Source: Luteimonas abyssi
GTDB lineage: Bacteria > Pseudomonadota > Gammaproteobacteria > Xanthomonadales > Xanthomonadaceae
Length of the DNA: 64,000 nt
Direction of reading: 5' to 3'
Assembly: GCF_001482195.1 (NCBI RefSeq)
Contig: NZ_KQ759763.1
Coordinates: 3,288,024-3,352,023, forward strand
Each line of letters begins with the position of its first letter. The stretch's first letter is position 1. Below the pieces are notes generated by a model. It saw nothing but the letters and a program-made list of their open reading frames with translations, was not told the origin of the DNA and searched no databases. Shown piece by piece: positions 38,376 to 47,411 of this stretch. The position numbers and the translations under genes are program-made.

Positions 38376-38990
38376 GTGTCCGCACTCCATCGATGGTGGT
38401 TGCGACGTCGGTATGGCGAGGGGCCGTGGGCGGCATTGCTGCAGCCGCCGCCCGTAGACGAGTGGGTCAGCCTCGACCTCGAAACCACCGGGCTCGATCC
38501 GCTGCACGACCATATCCTCAGCCTGGCGGCCGTTCCCGTCCGCGACGGGCGGGTCGTCCTGTCGGAACGCTTCGAGCGGCGCATCCGCCCCGACCGCGCG
38601 TTCGACATCACGTCGATCCGGCACCATCGCATCCTGCCGGACGAAGCGGCGGACGGCGTGGCGGTGACGCCTGCCGTCCGGGAGTTCCTGGACTGGGTGG
38701 GCAGCCGTGCGCTGCTGGGCTACCACCTCGGTTTCGATCTCGCGATGCTGGCGCCACATGTCAGGGCCATCACCGGCTTCACGCTGCCGCATCCCCGCAT
38801 CGAACTGGCCGATGCATTCGCCCGGCGCGCACGGCGCGCGCGGCCGGACGTTCCGCCGAACCTCGGCTTCGCGCACATTGCCGACACGCTGGGCGTGCCC
38901 GTCCTGGGTCGACATTCCGCGCTGGGCGACGCCACGACCGTCGCGCTGTGCTGGCTCGCCATGCGCGGCGGCGCACGCAGATCCACCTGA
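38376..38990 (+). CDS. DnaQ-like 3'-5' exonuclease
   Basis: A 204-residue DEDDh exonuclease. Exo I is VSLDLETTGLDP (Asp34, Glu36), Exo II is LLGYHLGFDLAML, Exo III is HSALGDATTVAL. Start is GTG 38376, seven bases after the upstream stop, so it is probably coupled to the DUF294 gene. It looks like a stand-alone proofreading domain, not the polymerase epsilon subunit of the main replicase, because of its context. Confidence 0.88.
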   Translation: MSALHRWWLRRRYGEGPWAALLQPPPVDEWVSLDLETTGLDPLHDHILSLAAVPVRDGRVVLSERFERRIRPDRAFDITSIRHHRILPDEAADGVAVTPAVREFLDWVGSRALLGYHLGFDLAMLAPHVRAITGFTLPHPRIELADAFARRARRARPDVPPNLGFAHIADTLGVPVLGRHSALGDATTVALCWLAMRGGARRST

Positions 38991-39213
38991 GCCGCCGTCG
39001 CCGCGCGCGGGCGGCACGCCACGACCACCCTCCTCCATCACCGCCGGTGCGGCCATCACAGCGCCCTCGCCCCCGGTTCCGGGGACGGTGTCACGATATT
39101 CAGGGAATGCCTTTCGTAGCCTGCGGTCAAAGGGCGGCCTTCGGCCGCCTCGCGACTCGATGCCAGCACACCGCGCGACCTGCCGGCCCTTTCCCGTCAG
39201 ACCGGAGATCCCC

Positions 39214-40440
39214 ATGAGCGTGTCCCGACCGTACGCAGCAGGCGTGGCAGTCCTGCTCGCACTGCTGCTCATCCTGCCGGGCCTCGCGTCCGCCGCACCG
39301 AGCCACCCGTTCGGCAGCCATCGCCAGTCCTACGCATCCGGCACTCTCCAGCCCGGTGTGGGTCGCGCCGCGGCCGACCAGGCGACGGCCAGGTTCTACG
39401 GCATCTGGAAGGCCCGCTATCTGGTACCGGGGTGCCAGCCCGGCGATTACCGCGTCAAGGCCGACACGGCCACCGCCCACACCGTGTCCGAAGGTCAGGG
39501 CTACGGGATGTTGATCGCTGTGATGATGGCCGGCCACGATCCCGACGCGCAGGTCCTGTTCGACGGCCTGCACCGGTACAACCGTCGCCATCCCAGCACC
39601 GCCAACCCGGACCTGCTGGCCTGGGCGCAGGACGCGCAGTGCCGCAATGTCGGCGGCGCCAGTTCGGCCACCGACGGCGATCTCGACATCGCCTACGCCC
39701 TGCTCCTGGCCGATCTGCAGTGGGGCTCGGGCGGGGCGATCGATTACGCCGGCGAAGCCCGGCGGGTGATCGACGCGATCCGGACGAGCAACATCCATCC
39801 CAGCAGCCGCCTGGTCAATCTCGGCGACTGGGTCCATCCCGGCTCGCCGCAGTACTACAACGCCACCCGGAGTTCGGACTGGATGCCGGGCCACTTCCGC
39901 GCATTCGCCGCGCGCCGCGGCGGCGACTGGAGCTCGATCCTGGACGACCACCAGACGCTGCTCGGGCGCATGCAGCGCGACTTCGCGCCGGCCACCGGCC
40001 TGCTGCCCGACTTCATCGTCGATGCCCATCTCGACCCACGCCCGGCGCCACCGCATTTTCTCGAGGCCGACACCGACGGCACCTATTCCTGGAACGCAGG
40101 ACGCGTGCCCTGGCGGATCGGCATCGATGCCGCCGTCAGTGGCGACGTCCGCTCGCGCGATGCGGCTCGGCGCCTCAGCCAGTGGATCCGCGCCCACACC
40201 GATGGGGATCCGACCCGGATACGTGCCGGCTACCGGCTCGACGGCACACCGTCATTCGAGTACAGCAGCATGTTCTTCACCGCACCCTTCGCGGTGGCCG
40301 CCATGAACGACCCGGGCGCGCAGGCGTGGCTCGACCGGCTCTGGAACCAGATGGCCGCCAGCAACGGCTACGACTACTACAGCGACAGCGTGCAGTTGCT
40401 GTCGATGCTGGCCGTCTCCAACAATTGGCTGCGCCCCTGA
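39214..40440 (+). CDS. Glycoside hydrolase family 8 endoglucanase (BcsZ-like)
   Basis: A 408-residue secreted enzyme that cuts beta-1,4-glucan. A signal peptide (MSVSRPYAAGVAVLLALLLILPGLASA, about 27 residues) precedes the catalytic domain. GH8 landmarks are VSEGQGYGMLIAV (proton-donor Glu93) and TDGDLDIAYALLLAD (Asp154-158). No cellulose synthase genes adjoin it, so a free extracellular or periplasmic cellulase is possible. Confidence 0.93.
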   Translation: MSVSRPYAAGVAVLLALLLILPGLASAAPSHPFGSHRQSYASGTLQPGVGRAAADQATARFYGIWKARYLVPGCQPGDYRVKADTATAHTVSEGQGYGMLIAVMMAGHDPDAQVLFDGLHRYNRRHPSTANPDLLAWAQDAQCRNVGGASSATDGDLDIAYALLLADLQWGSGGAIDYAGEARRVIDAIRTSNIHPSSRLVNLGDWVHPGSPQYYNATRSSDWMPGHFRAFAARRGGDWSSILDDHQTLLGRMQRDFAPATGLLPDFIVDAHLDPRPAPPHFLEADTDGTYSWNAGRVPWRIGIDAAVSGDVRSRDAARRLSQWIRAHTDGDPTRIRAGYRLDGTPSFEYSSMFFTAPFAVAAMNDPGAQAWLDRLWNQMAASNGYDYYSDSVQLLSMLAVSNNWLRP

Positions 40441-40485
40441 CCACCCACGTCGGCGCGCCTGCGCGCCGACGGCCGCACCGCAGCG

Positions 40486-40863
40486 TCAGAGCGGTGGTGC
40501 GGCCAGCTCCCGCGCGTCGAGATAGCCGTCGCCATTGGCGTCCTGGCGGTTGAAGCGTTCGGCCATCTGCGCCCGGTACGCCTCGCGGGTGATCACCCGA
40601 CCTCGGCCGCCGCCGGGCTGTTCGTGCGGATCCAGGCGCCCGTCGCCGTTCACATCCATTCGGTCGAATGCGTACAGCATCCAGGCCTGGTACTCGGCCA
40701 GCGAGACGCGGCCGTCGCCGTCGGTATCCATCAGCGCGAGATAGTCGGAGGTCGCCTGAGGCTGCGCCTGCACTGCGCCGATCGCCATCATCATCGGCAG
40801 GACGCGAACCACCGCCAGGGCACGGCGAGCGGGGCGACGCCCTTCGACGCGGTGCGGCGGCAT
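40486..40863 (-). CDS. EF-hand calcium-binding protein, exported
   Basis: A 125-residue protein with three EF-hand loops: DTDGDGRVSLAEY, DVNGDGRLDPHE and DANGDGYLDARE. An N-terminal hydrophobic stretch ending VQAQ suggests export. The start ATG 40863 overlaps the desaturase stop (TGATG), so translation is coupled to a lipid-desaturation gene. A sensor or periplasmic calcium buffer role is inferred only. Confidence 0.8.
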   Translation of the reverse strand: MPPHRVEGRRPARRALAVVRVLPMMMAIGAVQAQPQATSDYLALMDTDGDGRVSLAEYQAWMLYAFDRMDVNGDGRLDPHEQPGGGRGRVITREAYRAQMAERFNRQDANGDGYLDARELAAPPL

Positions 40864-42071
40864 CAGGCCCGGCTGGCCTGCAGGCTGTAACCCTTCAACC
40901 GCGCCGAATACTCCTGCAGCGCGCGGATGCCCGAGGCTTCGGCCTCGTGGCACCAGGCCTGCAGGCGACGCAGACGTTCGCCGGCATCGTGGCTGCGCGC
41001 TTCCAGCACGTCCGACAACCGCGCGCGGTATTCCATCAACGTGCGGATGCGGGGACGCTGCTCGACCCAGATCTGCAGTTCCTCGCGCGCCTCCGGCTGC
41101 AACCAGCGTCCGTCGTCGACCAGGCCCTTGCGCAGACGGCGCGGCAGCAACGCGCGCAGCTTGGCGCCAGCGGCCTGGGCTTCCTCGCGAAGCGCCGGCT
41201 TGACCACGTTGCGGTGGTAATCGGTCATGGCCTGAAAGCGGTGCGCCAGCAGCGCCTTGACGGTGTCGGCGTCGGGCACGTGGATGTTGGGTCGCACATC
41301 GAGCGACGGCGCGACCCGCAGCACCTTGGCCAGGCCGACCTTCTCCAGCGCGCGGATCGCGGCCCAGCCGATGTCGAACTCCCACCGGCGCAGGGCGAAC
41401 TTGGCCGAACTGGGAAACGCGTGGTGGTTGTTGTGCAGTTCCTCGCCGCCGATCCACACGCCCCACGGGCTGAGGTTGGTGGCGGTATCGGTGGTCTCGA
41501 AGTTGCGATAACCCCACCAGTGGCCCAGGCCGTTGACCACGCCTGCGGCCCAGAACGGGATCCACGCCATCTGCAGCGCCCAGATCGCGACGCCCGCGAA
41601 GCCGAACAGCGCGAACATCGCGAACAGCAGCACCGTCGGACCGAGCGTCGCGTACGGGGTGTAGAGCCGGCGCTCGATCCAGTCGTCCGGGCAGCCCTTG
41701 CCGTACTGGTCGATGTCGCCGCGCATCGCGCGCGCTTCGCGGTACAGCTCCACACCCCGCCAGAACACCGTGCGGATGCCCTTGAACTGCGGGCTGTGCG
41801 GATCGTCCTCGGTCTCGCACTTGGCGTGATGCTTGCGATGGATGGCCACCCACTCGCGGGTGATCATCGAGGTGGTCAGCCAGGTCCAGAAGCGAAAGAA
41901 ATGCGCCAGCACGGGATGGAAGTCCACGCCGCGATGGGCCTGGCTGCGGTGGAGGTACAAGGTCACCGAAAAGATCGTCAGCTGGGTGGCGACCAGCAGC
42001 ACCGCCAGCAGCGGCCAGAAGCCGAACTGCAGCAATCCACCGGCGAGAAATTCGAGCAGGGAAGCGGGCAT
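40863..42071 (-). CDS. Membrane acyl-CoA/fatty acid desaturase
   Basis: A 402-residue di-iron membrane desaturase. The three histidine boxes are HRSQAH (41-46), HRKHH (78-82) and HNNHH (about 214-218), and four hydrophobic segments span the membrane. It introduces a double bond (delta-9 type most likely) into acyl chains. The C-terminal 130 residues form a helical extension common in the DesA group of gammaproteobacteria. Start ATG 42071 (MPASLLEF). A longer frame exists but its leader is unlike the family. The 234-base gap to mutM contains the promoter region with two TGACGT repeats. Confidence 0.9.
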   Translation of the reverse strand: MPASLLEFLAGGLLQFGFWPLLAVLLVATQLTIFSVTLYLHRSQAHRGVDFHPVLAHFFRFWTWLTTSMITREWVAIHRKHHAKCETEDDPHSPQFKGIRTVFWRGVELYREARAMRGDIDQYGKGCPDDWIERRLYTPYATLGPTVLLFAMFALFGFAGVAIWALQMAWIPFWAAGVVNGLGHWWGYRNFETTDTATNLSPWGVWIGGEELHNNHHAFPSSAKFALRRWEFDIGWAAIRALEKVGLAKVLRVAPSLDVRPNIHVPDADTVKALLAHRFQAMTDYHRNVVKPALREEAQAAGAKLRALLPRRLRKGLVDDGRWLQPEAREELQIWVEQRPRIRTLMEYRARLSDVLEARSHDAGERLRRLQAWCHEAEASGIRALQEYSARLKGYSLQASRA

Positions 42072-42305
42072 GGCGGCACGTACGTCAAGATTTCGTGAAA
42101 CGTCATGATGGTCCCTCGCCCGTGGCATTGCCACCCCTGCGGAGACGTATGTTGTGACCGGTACACGCGCGTGAGGGCGCACCTGTCACGGCATCGGCTG
42201 ACGGCAGACCAGACCCCCCCGGGAACTCCGGACGATCACACGTCCGGCTTGCCGCGTGCCGCCGGCGCCCCCATGTCGGGGCTTCCGTATTCATGCCGCG
42301 CGCCC

Positions 42306-43118
42306 ATGCCCGAGCTGCCCGAAGTCGAGACCACCCGCCGCGGCCTGCTGCCTCATGTCCTGCGCCGGACGATCACCGGCGTGACCCTGCGACGGCCCGA
42401 CCTGCGTTGGCCGATCCCGCCGGATCTGCCGGAGCGCCTCGCCGGTCGTCGCATCGAGGCGATCCACCGCCGCGCCAAGTACCTCCTGCTCGAGACTGCC
42501 GAAGGCAGCGCCCTGCTGCACCTGGGGATGTCGGGCAGCCTGCGCGTGCTCCCCGCCGGGACGCCGGTCCGCGCCCACGACCACGTCGACCTGGCGCTCG
42601 ACGACGGCCGCGTACTGCGCTTCAACGACCCGCGCCGGTTCGGCTGCCTGCTCTGGCAGCCACCGGGGGACACCCATCCGCTGCTGCGCGATCTCGGGCC
42701 GGAGCCGCTGTCCGATGCTTTCGACGGCGCCTGGTTGCACGCCTTGAGCCGCGGACGCCGCGCCCCCGTGAAGACGTTCCTGATGGACCAGTCGATCGTG
42801 GTCGGGGTCGGCAACATCTATGCCGCCGAAGCGCTGTTCGCCGCGGGCATCTCACCGCTGCGCGCGGCCGGCCGCGTCTCGCGCCCGCGCTACGACGCCC
42901 TGGCCGAGGCCGCCAAGGCGATCCTCGCCCACGCCATCGCGCGTGGCGGGACGACCCTGCGCGACTTCATCAGCCCCGATGGCGCCCCCGGCTACTTCGA
43001 GCAGGAGCTGAGCACGTACGGGCGTGGCGGCTTGCCCTGCCGACGCTGCGACCGACCGCTGCGACACGCACTGATCGGCCAACGCGCCAGTGTGTGGTGC
43101 GCGCACTGCCAGCGCTGA
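42306..43118 (+). CDS. mutM: Formamidopyrimidine-DNA glycosylase
   Basis: A 270-residue bifunctional glycosylase/AP lyase removing 8-oxoguanine. N-terminal PELPEVETTRRGL gives the catalytic Pro-Glu. The conserved Lys lies in RRAKYLLLE. The helix-two-turn-helix region is present, and the C-terminal zinc finger is CRRCDRP...CAHCQR. Length matches MutM. Confidence 0.97.
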   Translation: MPELPEVETTRRGLLPHVLRRTITGVTLRRPDLRWPIPPDLPERLAGRRIEAIHRRAKYLLLETAEGSALLHLGMSGSLRVLPAGTPVRAHDHVDLALDDGRVLRFNDPRRFGCLLWQPPGDTHPLLRDLGPEPLSDAFDGAWLHALSRGRRAPVKTFLMDQSIVVGVGNIYAAEALFAAGISPLRAAGRVSRPRYDALAEAAKAILAHAIARGGTTLRDFISPDGAPGYFEQELSTYGRGGLPCRRCDRPLRHALIGQRASVWCAHCQR

Positions 43119-43333
43119 GACACCCTTCGTCAGGCCGTGCAGCGAGAGCGAGCACCGCCGCCGGCATCGGCTCGTCGATGTCATCGACGCCCACCTCGAG
43201 TCCGCCCTGCAATCGTTGCGACGCCCGTCGCGGCTGCAGGAGATCATCGCGGCAAGGACGCGCGATGGTGGTGCGCCGGCGCGACCGGTTCGCTCGACCC
43301 GCCGGGGAAGGGCCGGGCCGCGGGCGGCATGCG

Positions 43334-43975
43334 CTAGGACCCGGCGCCCGACGGCAGGAACGGCAGCGATGCCTGCGCCGTCTCGATCCGTCCCTCGCCC
43401 CGTGCGATCCGCTTGAACTCCGCACGGCTCACCGACACGTAGCGCTCGTCGCCGCCGATCTCCACCTGCGGACCGTCGACCACCGCCCGCCCCTCATCGT
43501 CGACGCGCACCGTCATCGTCGCCTTCGAACCCGTGTGGCAGATGGTCTTGATCTCGTGCATCTCGTCGGCCCAGGCCAGCAGGTACTGGCTGCCTTCGAA
43601 CAGCTCGCCGCGGAAGTCCGTGCGCAGGCCGTAGCACAGCACCGGAATACGCAGTCGGTCGACCACCTCGGTCAATTGCCATACCTGCGGCTTGCGCAGG
43701 AACTGGGCTTCGTCGACGAGCACGCAATGCAGGGTGCCGTGCGCGGCGATGTCGCGCTCGACCCAGGCGCACAGATCGTCGTCGGGCCCGAACGGCTCCG
43801 CGTCCGATGCCAGCCCGATCCGCGACGCGACCCGGCCACGCCCGGCACGGTCGTCGAGCGCTGGCGTCAGGATCGCCACGCGCATCCCGCGTTCGCGGTA
43901 GTTGTGCGCGGACTGCAGCAGGGTTGTGGTCTTTCCGGCGTTCATCGCCGAGTAGTAGAAGTACATCTTGGCCAT
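43334..43975 (-). CDS. tdk: Thymidine kinase (type II)
   Basis: A 213-residue kinase of the thymidine salvage path. It has the P-loop [14 protein letters not shown], the Walker B-like VLVDEAQFL, a lasso region [15 protein letters not shown] and [17 protein letters not shown]. The zinc ligands of the E. coli-type enzyme (two Cys, then Cys and His) are mostly replaced: TICHTG has one Cys, and YVSVSRAE has none. It is convergent with mutM across a 215-base gap with no clear gene. Confidence 0.93.
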   Translation of the reverse strand: MAKMYFYYSAMNAGKTTTLLQSAHNYRERGMRVAILTPALDDRAGRGRVASRIGLASDAEPFGPDDDLCAWVERDIAAHGTLHCVLVDEAQFLRKPQVWQLTEVVDRLRIPVLCYGLRTDFRGELFEGSQYLLAWADEMHEIKTICHTGSKATMTVRVDDEGRAVVDGPQVEIGGDERYVSVSRAEFKRIARGEGRIETAQASLPFLPSGAGS

Positions 43976-44127
43976 GCACGCATTCTAGGGCGACGGGCCG
44001 GCAGCGGTCTCCAGCGCCGTGGCGGCGGCGCGTGCCGCTCGCCGTAGCACAGGGCCCCTGCCCCGACAAGACGAACGCCGGCGTGACGGGCCGGTACACT
44101 GCGCTGCCCGCGCGAACGTCCGACACC

Positions 44128-46107
44128 ATGCATTCCCTCAACCCTCCACAACGCGCCGCGGTCCTTCACTGCGAAGGCCCGTTGCTGGTGCTCGCGGGCG
44201 CCGGCAGCGGCAAGACGCGCGTGATCGTGGAGAAGATCGCGCACCTGATCGGCCAGGGCCACTACCCGGCCCGGCGCATCGCGGCGATCACCTTCACCAA
44301 CAAGTCCGCGAAGGAGATGCGCGAGCGCGTCGGCAAGCGGATCCGGGGCGAGGCGGCCGAGGGGCTGACCATCTGCACCTTCCACGCACTGGGGCTGAAG
44401 CTGCTGCAGATCGAGCACGAGAAGGCCGGGCTGCGCCGCGGCTTCTCGGTGTTCGACGCCGACGACTGCGCGGCGCAGTTCAAGGACCTGTGCAGCGGCA
44501 TGAAGCCCGACGAGATCCAGGCGTTGCAGGGGCTGGTATCGCGGGCGAAGAACGGCGGGCTGTCGCCCGAGGAGGCCACGGCCATGGCGCGCAGCACGCG
44601 CGAGCTGGAGGCCGCGGAACTCTACGGCCGCTACCAGGCGCGGCTGGCGGCGTTCAACGCCGTCGATTTCGACGACCTCATCCGCCTCCCGGTGCAGTTG
44701 CTCGAGAACGACGAAGGCCTGCGCCTGGGCTGGCGCGAGCGCATCGGCTACCTGCTGGTGGACGAATGCCAGGACACCAACGACGTCCAGTACCGCCTGC
44801 TCAAGGCCATCGCCGGACCGAAGGGCAACTTCACCTGCGTCGGCGACGACGACCAGAGCATCTACGCCTGGCGCGGTGCCAATCCGGAGAATCTCTCGGC
44901 CTTGGGCAAGGACTACCCGACGCTCGAGATCGTCAAGCTGGAGCAGAACTACCGTTGCTCCAACCGCGTGCTGCGGGCGGCGAACGCGCTCATCGCCAAC
45001 AACCCGCACGAGCACCTGAAGACGCTGTGGAGCGCACAGGCCGACGGCGAGCGCATCCGCATCTGGGAATGCCGCGACCACGCCCACGAGGCCGAACGCG
45101 TGGCCGCGGAACTGCAGTTCCTGAAGTCGTCCGAGAAGATGGAGTGGAACGAGTGCTGCATCCTGTTCCGCAGCAACTTCCAGTCGCGCGCGCTCGAAAA
45201 GGCGCTGCAGCTCATGCGCGTGCCCTATCACCTGTCCGGCGGTACCGCGTTCCTGGAGCGTGCTGAAGTCAAGGACGCGCTGTCGTGGCTGCGGCTGATC
45301 GCCAACCCCGACGACGACAGCGCCTTCCTGCGTGCAGTGCAATCGCCCAAGCGCGAGGTGGGCGCGACCACGCTGGCGCGGCTTTCGGAGCTCTCGCGAC
45401 AGGCGCAGATGCCGATGTCGCGTGCGATCGAGTCGATCGGCCTGCTCAAGCAGCTCACGCCGCGCGCGGCCAACGCGCTGGGGACCTTCGCCGACATCGT
45501 GCGCGGTCTGCGCCACGACGCCATGCGCGCACCGCCGGCGGAGCTGGTGCGCAACCTGGTCGAGCGCTCGGGCATGCTCGGTGCGCTGCGGGCGCAGTGC
45601 AAGACCGAGCAGCAGTTCGGCATGCGTCGCGGGAATCTCGAAGAACTGGCCGGCTGGTTCGAAGGCGGTACGCGCGGTGCCGGCCCGGGCGACCTCGCCG
45701 CCCAGCTCGCCCTGCTCACCCATGCCGACCGCGACGACCCGGGCAACCAGGTGCGGATGATGAGCATGCACGCCGCCAAGGGCCTGGAGTTCCGCTACGT
45801 GTTCATCGTCGGCGTCGAGGACGGCGTGCTGCCGCACGACGCCAGCATTGACGAGGGCCGCATCGACGAGGAACGCCGCCTGCTGTACGTGGGCATCACC
45901 CGTGCCAAGGAGCGGTTGTGGCTGTCGTACGCACGCGAGACCACCAAATGGGGCGAGCGGATGAAGCTCAGGCCCAGCCGGTTCTTCGATGAGCTGCCGC
46001 CCGACGAACTGCAACGCGACGGCGCAGATCCCCAGGCCGACGCCGCGCACAAGAAGCAACGCGCGGATGCCGGCTTCGCCGCGATCAAGGCGATGCTCGA
46101 CGGCTGA
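44128..46107 (+). CDS. rep: ATP-dependent DNA helicase Rep
   Basis: A 659-residue superfamily 1A 3'-5' helicase. Motifs include LVLAGAGSGKTRVI (I), AITFTNKSAKEMRERV (Ia), LLVDECQDTND (II), CVGDDDQSIYAWRGA (III), VKLEQNYRCSNRVL (IV), MSMHAAKGLEFRYVFIVGVEDG (V) and EERRLLYVGITRAKERL (VI). The length and lack of extra C-terminal domains favour Rep over UvrD or PcrA. It helps restart or clear replication forks. Confidence 0.95.
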   Translation: MHSLNPPQRAAVLHCEGPLLVLAGAGSGKTRVIVEKIAHLIGQGHYPARRIAAITFTNKSAKEMRERVGKRIRGEAAEGLTICTFHALGLKLLQIEHEKAGLRRGFSVFDADDCAAQFKDLCSGMKPDEIQALQGLVSRAKNGGLSPEEATAMARSTRELEAAELYGRYQARLAAFNAVDFDDLIRLPVQLLENDEGLRLGWRERIGYLLVDECQDTNDVQYRLLKAIAGPKGNFTCVGDDDQSIYAWRGANPENLSALGKDYPTLEIVKLEQNYRCSNRVLRAANALIANNPHEHLKTLWSAQADGERIRIWECRDHAHEAERVAAELQFLKSSEKMEWNECCILFRSNFQSRALEKALQLMRVPYHLSGGTAFLERAEVKDALSWLRLIANPDDDSAFLRAVQSPKREVGATTLARLSELSRQAQMPMSRAIESIGLLKQLTPRAANALGTFADIVRGLRHDAMRAPPAELVRNLVERSGMLGALRAQCKTEQQFGMRRGNLEELAGWFEGGTRGAGPGDLAAQLALLTHADRDDPGNQVRMMSMHAAKGLEFRYVFIVGVEDGVLPHDASIDEGRIDEERRLLYVGITRAKERLWLSYARETTKWGERMKLRPSRFFDELPPDELQRDGADPQADAAHKKQRADAGFAAIKAMLDG

Positions 46108-46355
46108 CGCCCAAGCGCGTCCGGGTGTCGGATGCCGCCCGCCACAGGACACCCCGGCCGTTGCAGCCTGCCGTGCCGCGCCCGGCGCACCCGGCGCACG
46201 CCGTGCGCGCCGACGACGGGGCCGCACGGCGGCACATACCCACCCAGGCCGGGTGTCGCGTGGCTCAGGCTTCGGAGGCTGCACGCCGCGCCCGCCACGT
46301 CCCGTCATGCCGGTCCGCTACACTCGGCGCCCCGAAAAAAGCCGCGGAGATCGCG

Positions 46356-47276
46356 ATGCGTCGTCAGTTGCTGCCCCTGTCCCTGCTCGCTCTCGCCCTG
46401 GCGGCCTGCACGCCGGCTCCCGACCGCGATGCGGCACCGACCGACACCGCACCGGCACCGGCGACCGCGGGCACCGGTGCTGCGCCGGCCCCGACCGATG
46501 CCGACGACAACCTCAACGCCGTGCTGTGGGTGCAGCGCTCGGTCGAATACAAGGCGACCCTGCTGTCGCTGTTCCGCGCCGCCGCCGATCATCTCGACGC
46601 CGCCATCGCCGAGCCCAACTGGGACGCCCTGGTGCCCGACGAGCGCGACAACGCGGACACCTTTTCGTCGCTGCCGCCGGCGGTGATCATGGACATCGAC
46701 GAAACCGTGCTCGACAACTCGCCGTACCAGGCGCGCCTGATCGCCGACGGCGAGGAGTACGACGAAGTCAGCTGGGCGGAATGGGTGGCCGAGCGCAAGG
46801 CCGAGCCGGTACCGGGTGTGGTCGATTTCGCCCGCGCGGCGACCGAGAGGGGTGTGACCGTGCTGTACATCTCCAACCGTGCCCAGCACCTCAACGAGGC
46901 CACGCTGGCGAACCTGCGCGACAAGGGCCTGCCGGTGAAGGACGAGAGCGTATTCCTCGGTCTGGGCACCCACGTGCCCGGCTGCGAGCAGCACGGCTCG
47001 GAGAAGCTCTGCCGCCGTCGCGTGGCCGGCCGCGATTACCGCGTGATCATGCAGTTCGGCGACCAGATCGGCGATTTCGTGCAGGTGGTGGCGAATACGG
47101 CCGAGGCGCGCGACGGCCTGCTGGAGGCGTACGGCGACTGGTTCGGCGAACGCTGGTGGATGCTGCCCAATCCGACCTACGGCAGCTGGGAACCGGCCGA
47201 ATTCAACAACGCCTGGGACCAGCCCCGCGAGCAGCGGCGCGCCGCCAAGCGGGACGCGCTGCAGCTCGCGCGTTAG
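46356..47276 (+). CDS. Lipoprotein e(P4)-family acid phosphatase
   Basis: A 306-residue class C acid phosphatase of the HAD superfamily. The lipobox LAAC gives Cys18 as the lipid-modified residue, followed by a Pro/Ala/Thr-rich linker. Catalytic AVIMDIDETVLDNSPYQ carries the DDDD motif, with YISNRAQ (motif II) and MQFGDQIGDF (motif IV) following. It is expected to be outer-membrane or periplasmic and to act on nucleotides. GGAGA lies before ATG 46356. Confidence 0.93.
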   Translation: MRRQLLPLSLLALALAACTPAPDRDAAPTDTAPAPATAGTGAAPAPTDADDNLNAVLWVQRSVEYKATLLSLFRAAADHLDAAIAEPNWDALVPDERDNADTFSSLPPAVIMDIDETVLDNSPYQARLIADGEEYDEVSWAEWVAERKAEPVPGVVDFARAATERGVTVLYISNRAQHLNEATLANLRDKGLPVKDESVFLGLGTHVPGCEQHGSEKLCRRRVAGRDYRVIMQFGDQIGDFVQVVANTAEARDGLLEAYGDWFGERWWMLPNPTYGSWEPAEFNNAWDQPREQRRAAKRDALQLAR

Positions 47277-47298
47277 GACATTTGTCACGGTTCCGCAT

Positions 47299-47328
47299 CC
47301 TCGGGCTGGCCCTAGGGTCGGCCCGAGG
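47299..47328 (+). promoter_or_regulatory. CCTAGGG box A in a 30-base dyad
   Basis: CCTAGGGTCGGCCCGAGG at 47311-47328, ending 83 bases before ATG 47412. It lies in a larger symmetric element: CCTCGGGC (47299-47306), CCCTAGGG (47310-47317) and GCCCGAGG (47321-47328) share one centre. The same box precedes three other T3SS units. It might also act as a terminator hairpin for the phosphatase gene, but it lacks a T-run. Confidence 0.5.
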
Positions 47329-47411
47329 TTCACCCGGGCGACGCGACGGGTTAGCGTGAAGGCGGTCGGAACCAGGGGGTCCGGCCCTCCCGTCACTCAT
47401 GGGCCAGACGC

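Noticed and set aside
43119..43333. A possible small gene between mutM and tdk (VIDAHLESALQSLRRPSRLQEIIAAR).
   Set aside because: The short helical stretch has no good start or ribosome-binding site and the rest is Arg/Pro-rich noise. It could be a decayed gene remnant but cannot be supported.
47368..47396. GGAACC upstream of 47412 as a HrpL-type hrp box.
   Set aside because: The second half CCACNNA is not present at 15-17 bases. The sequence there is CCGTCAC.
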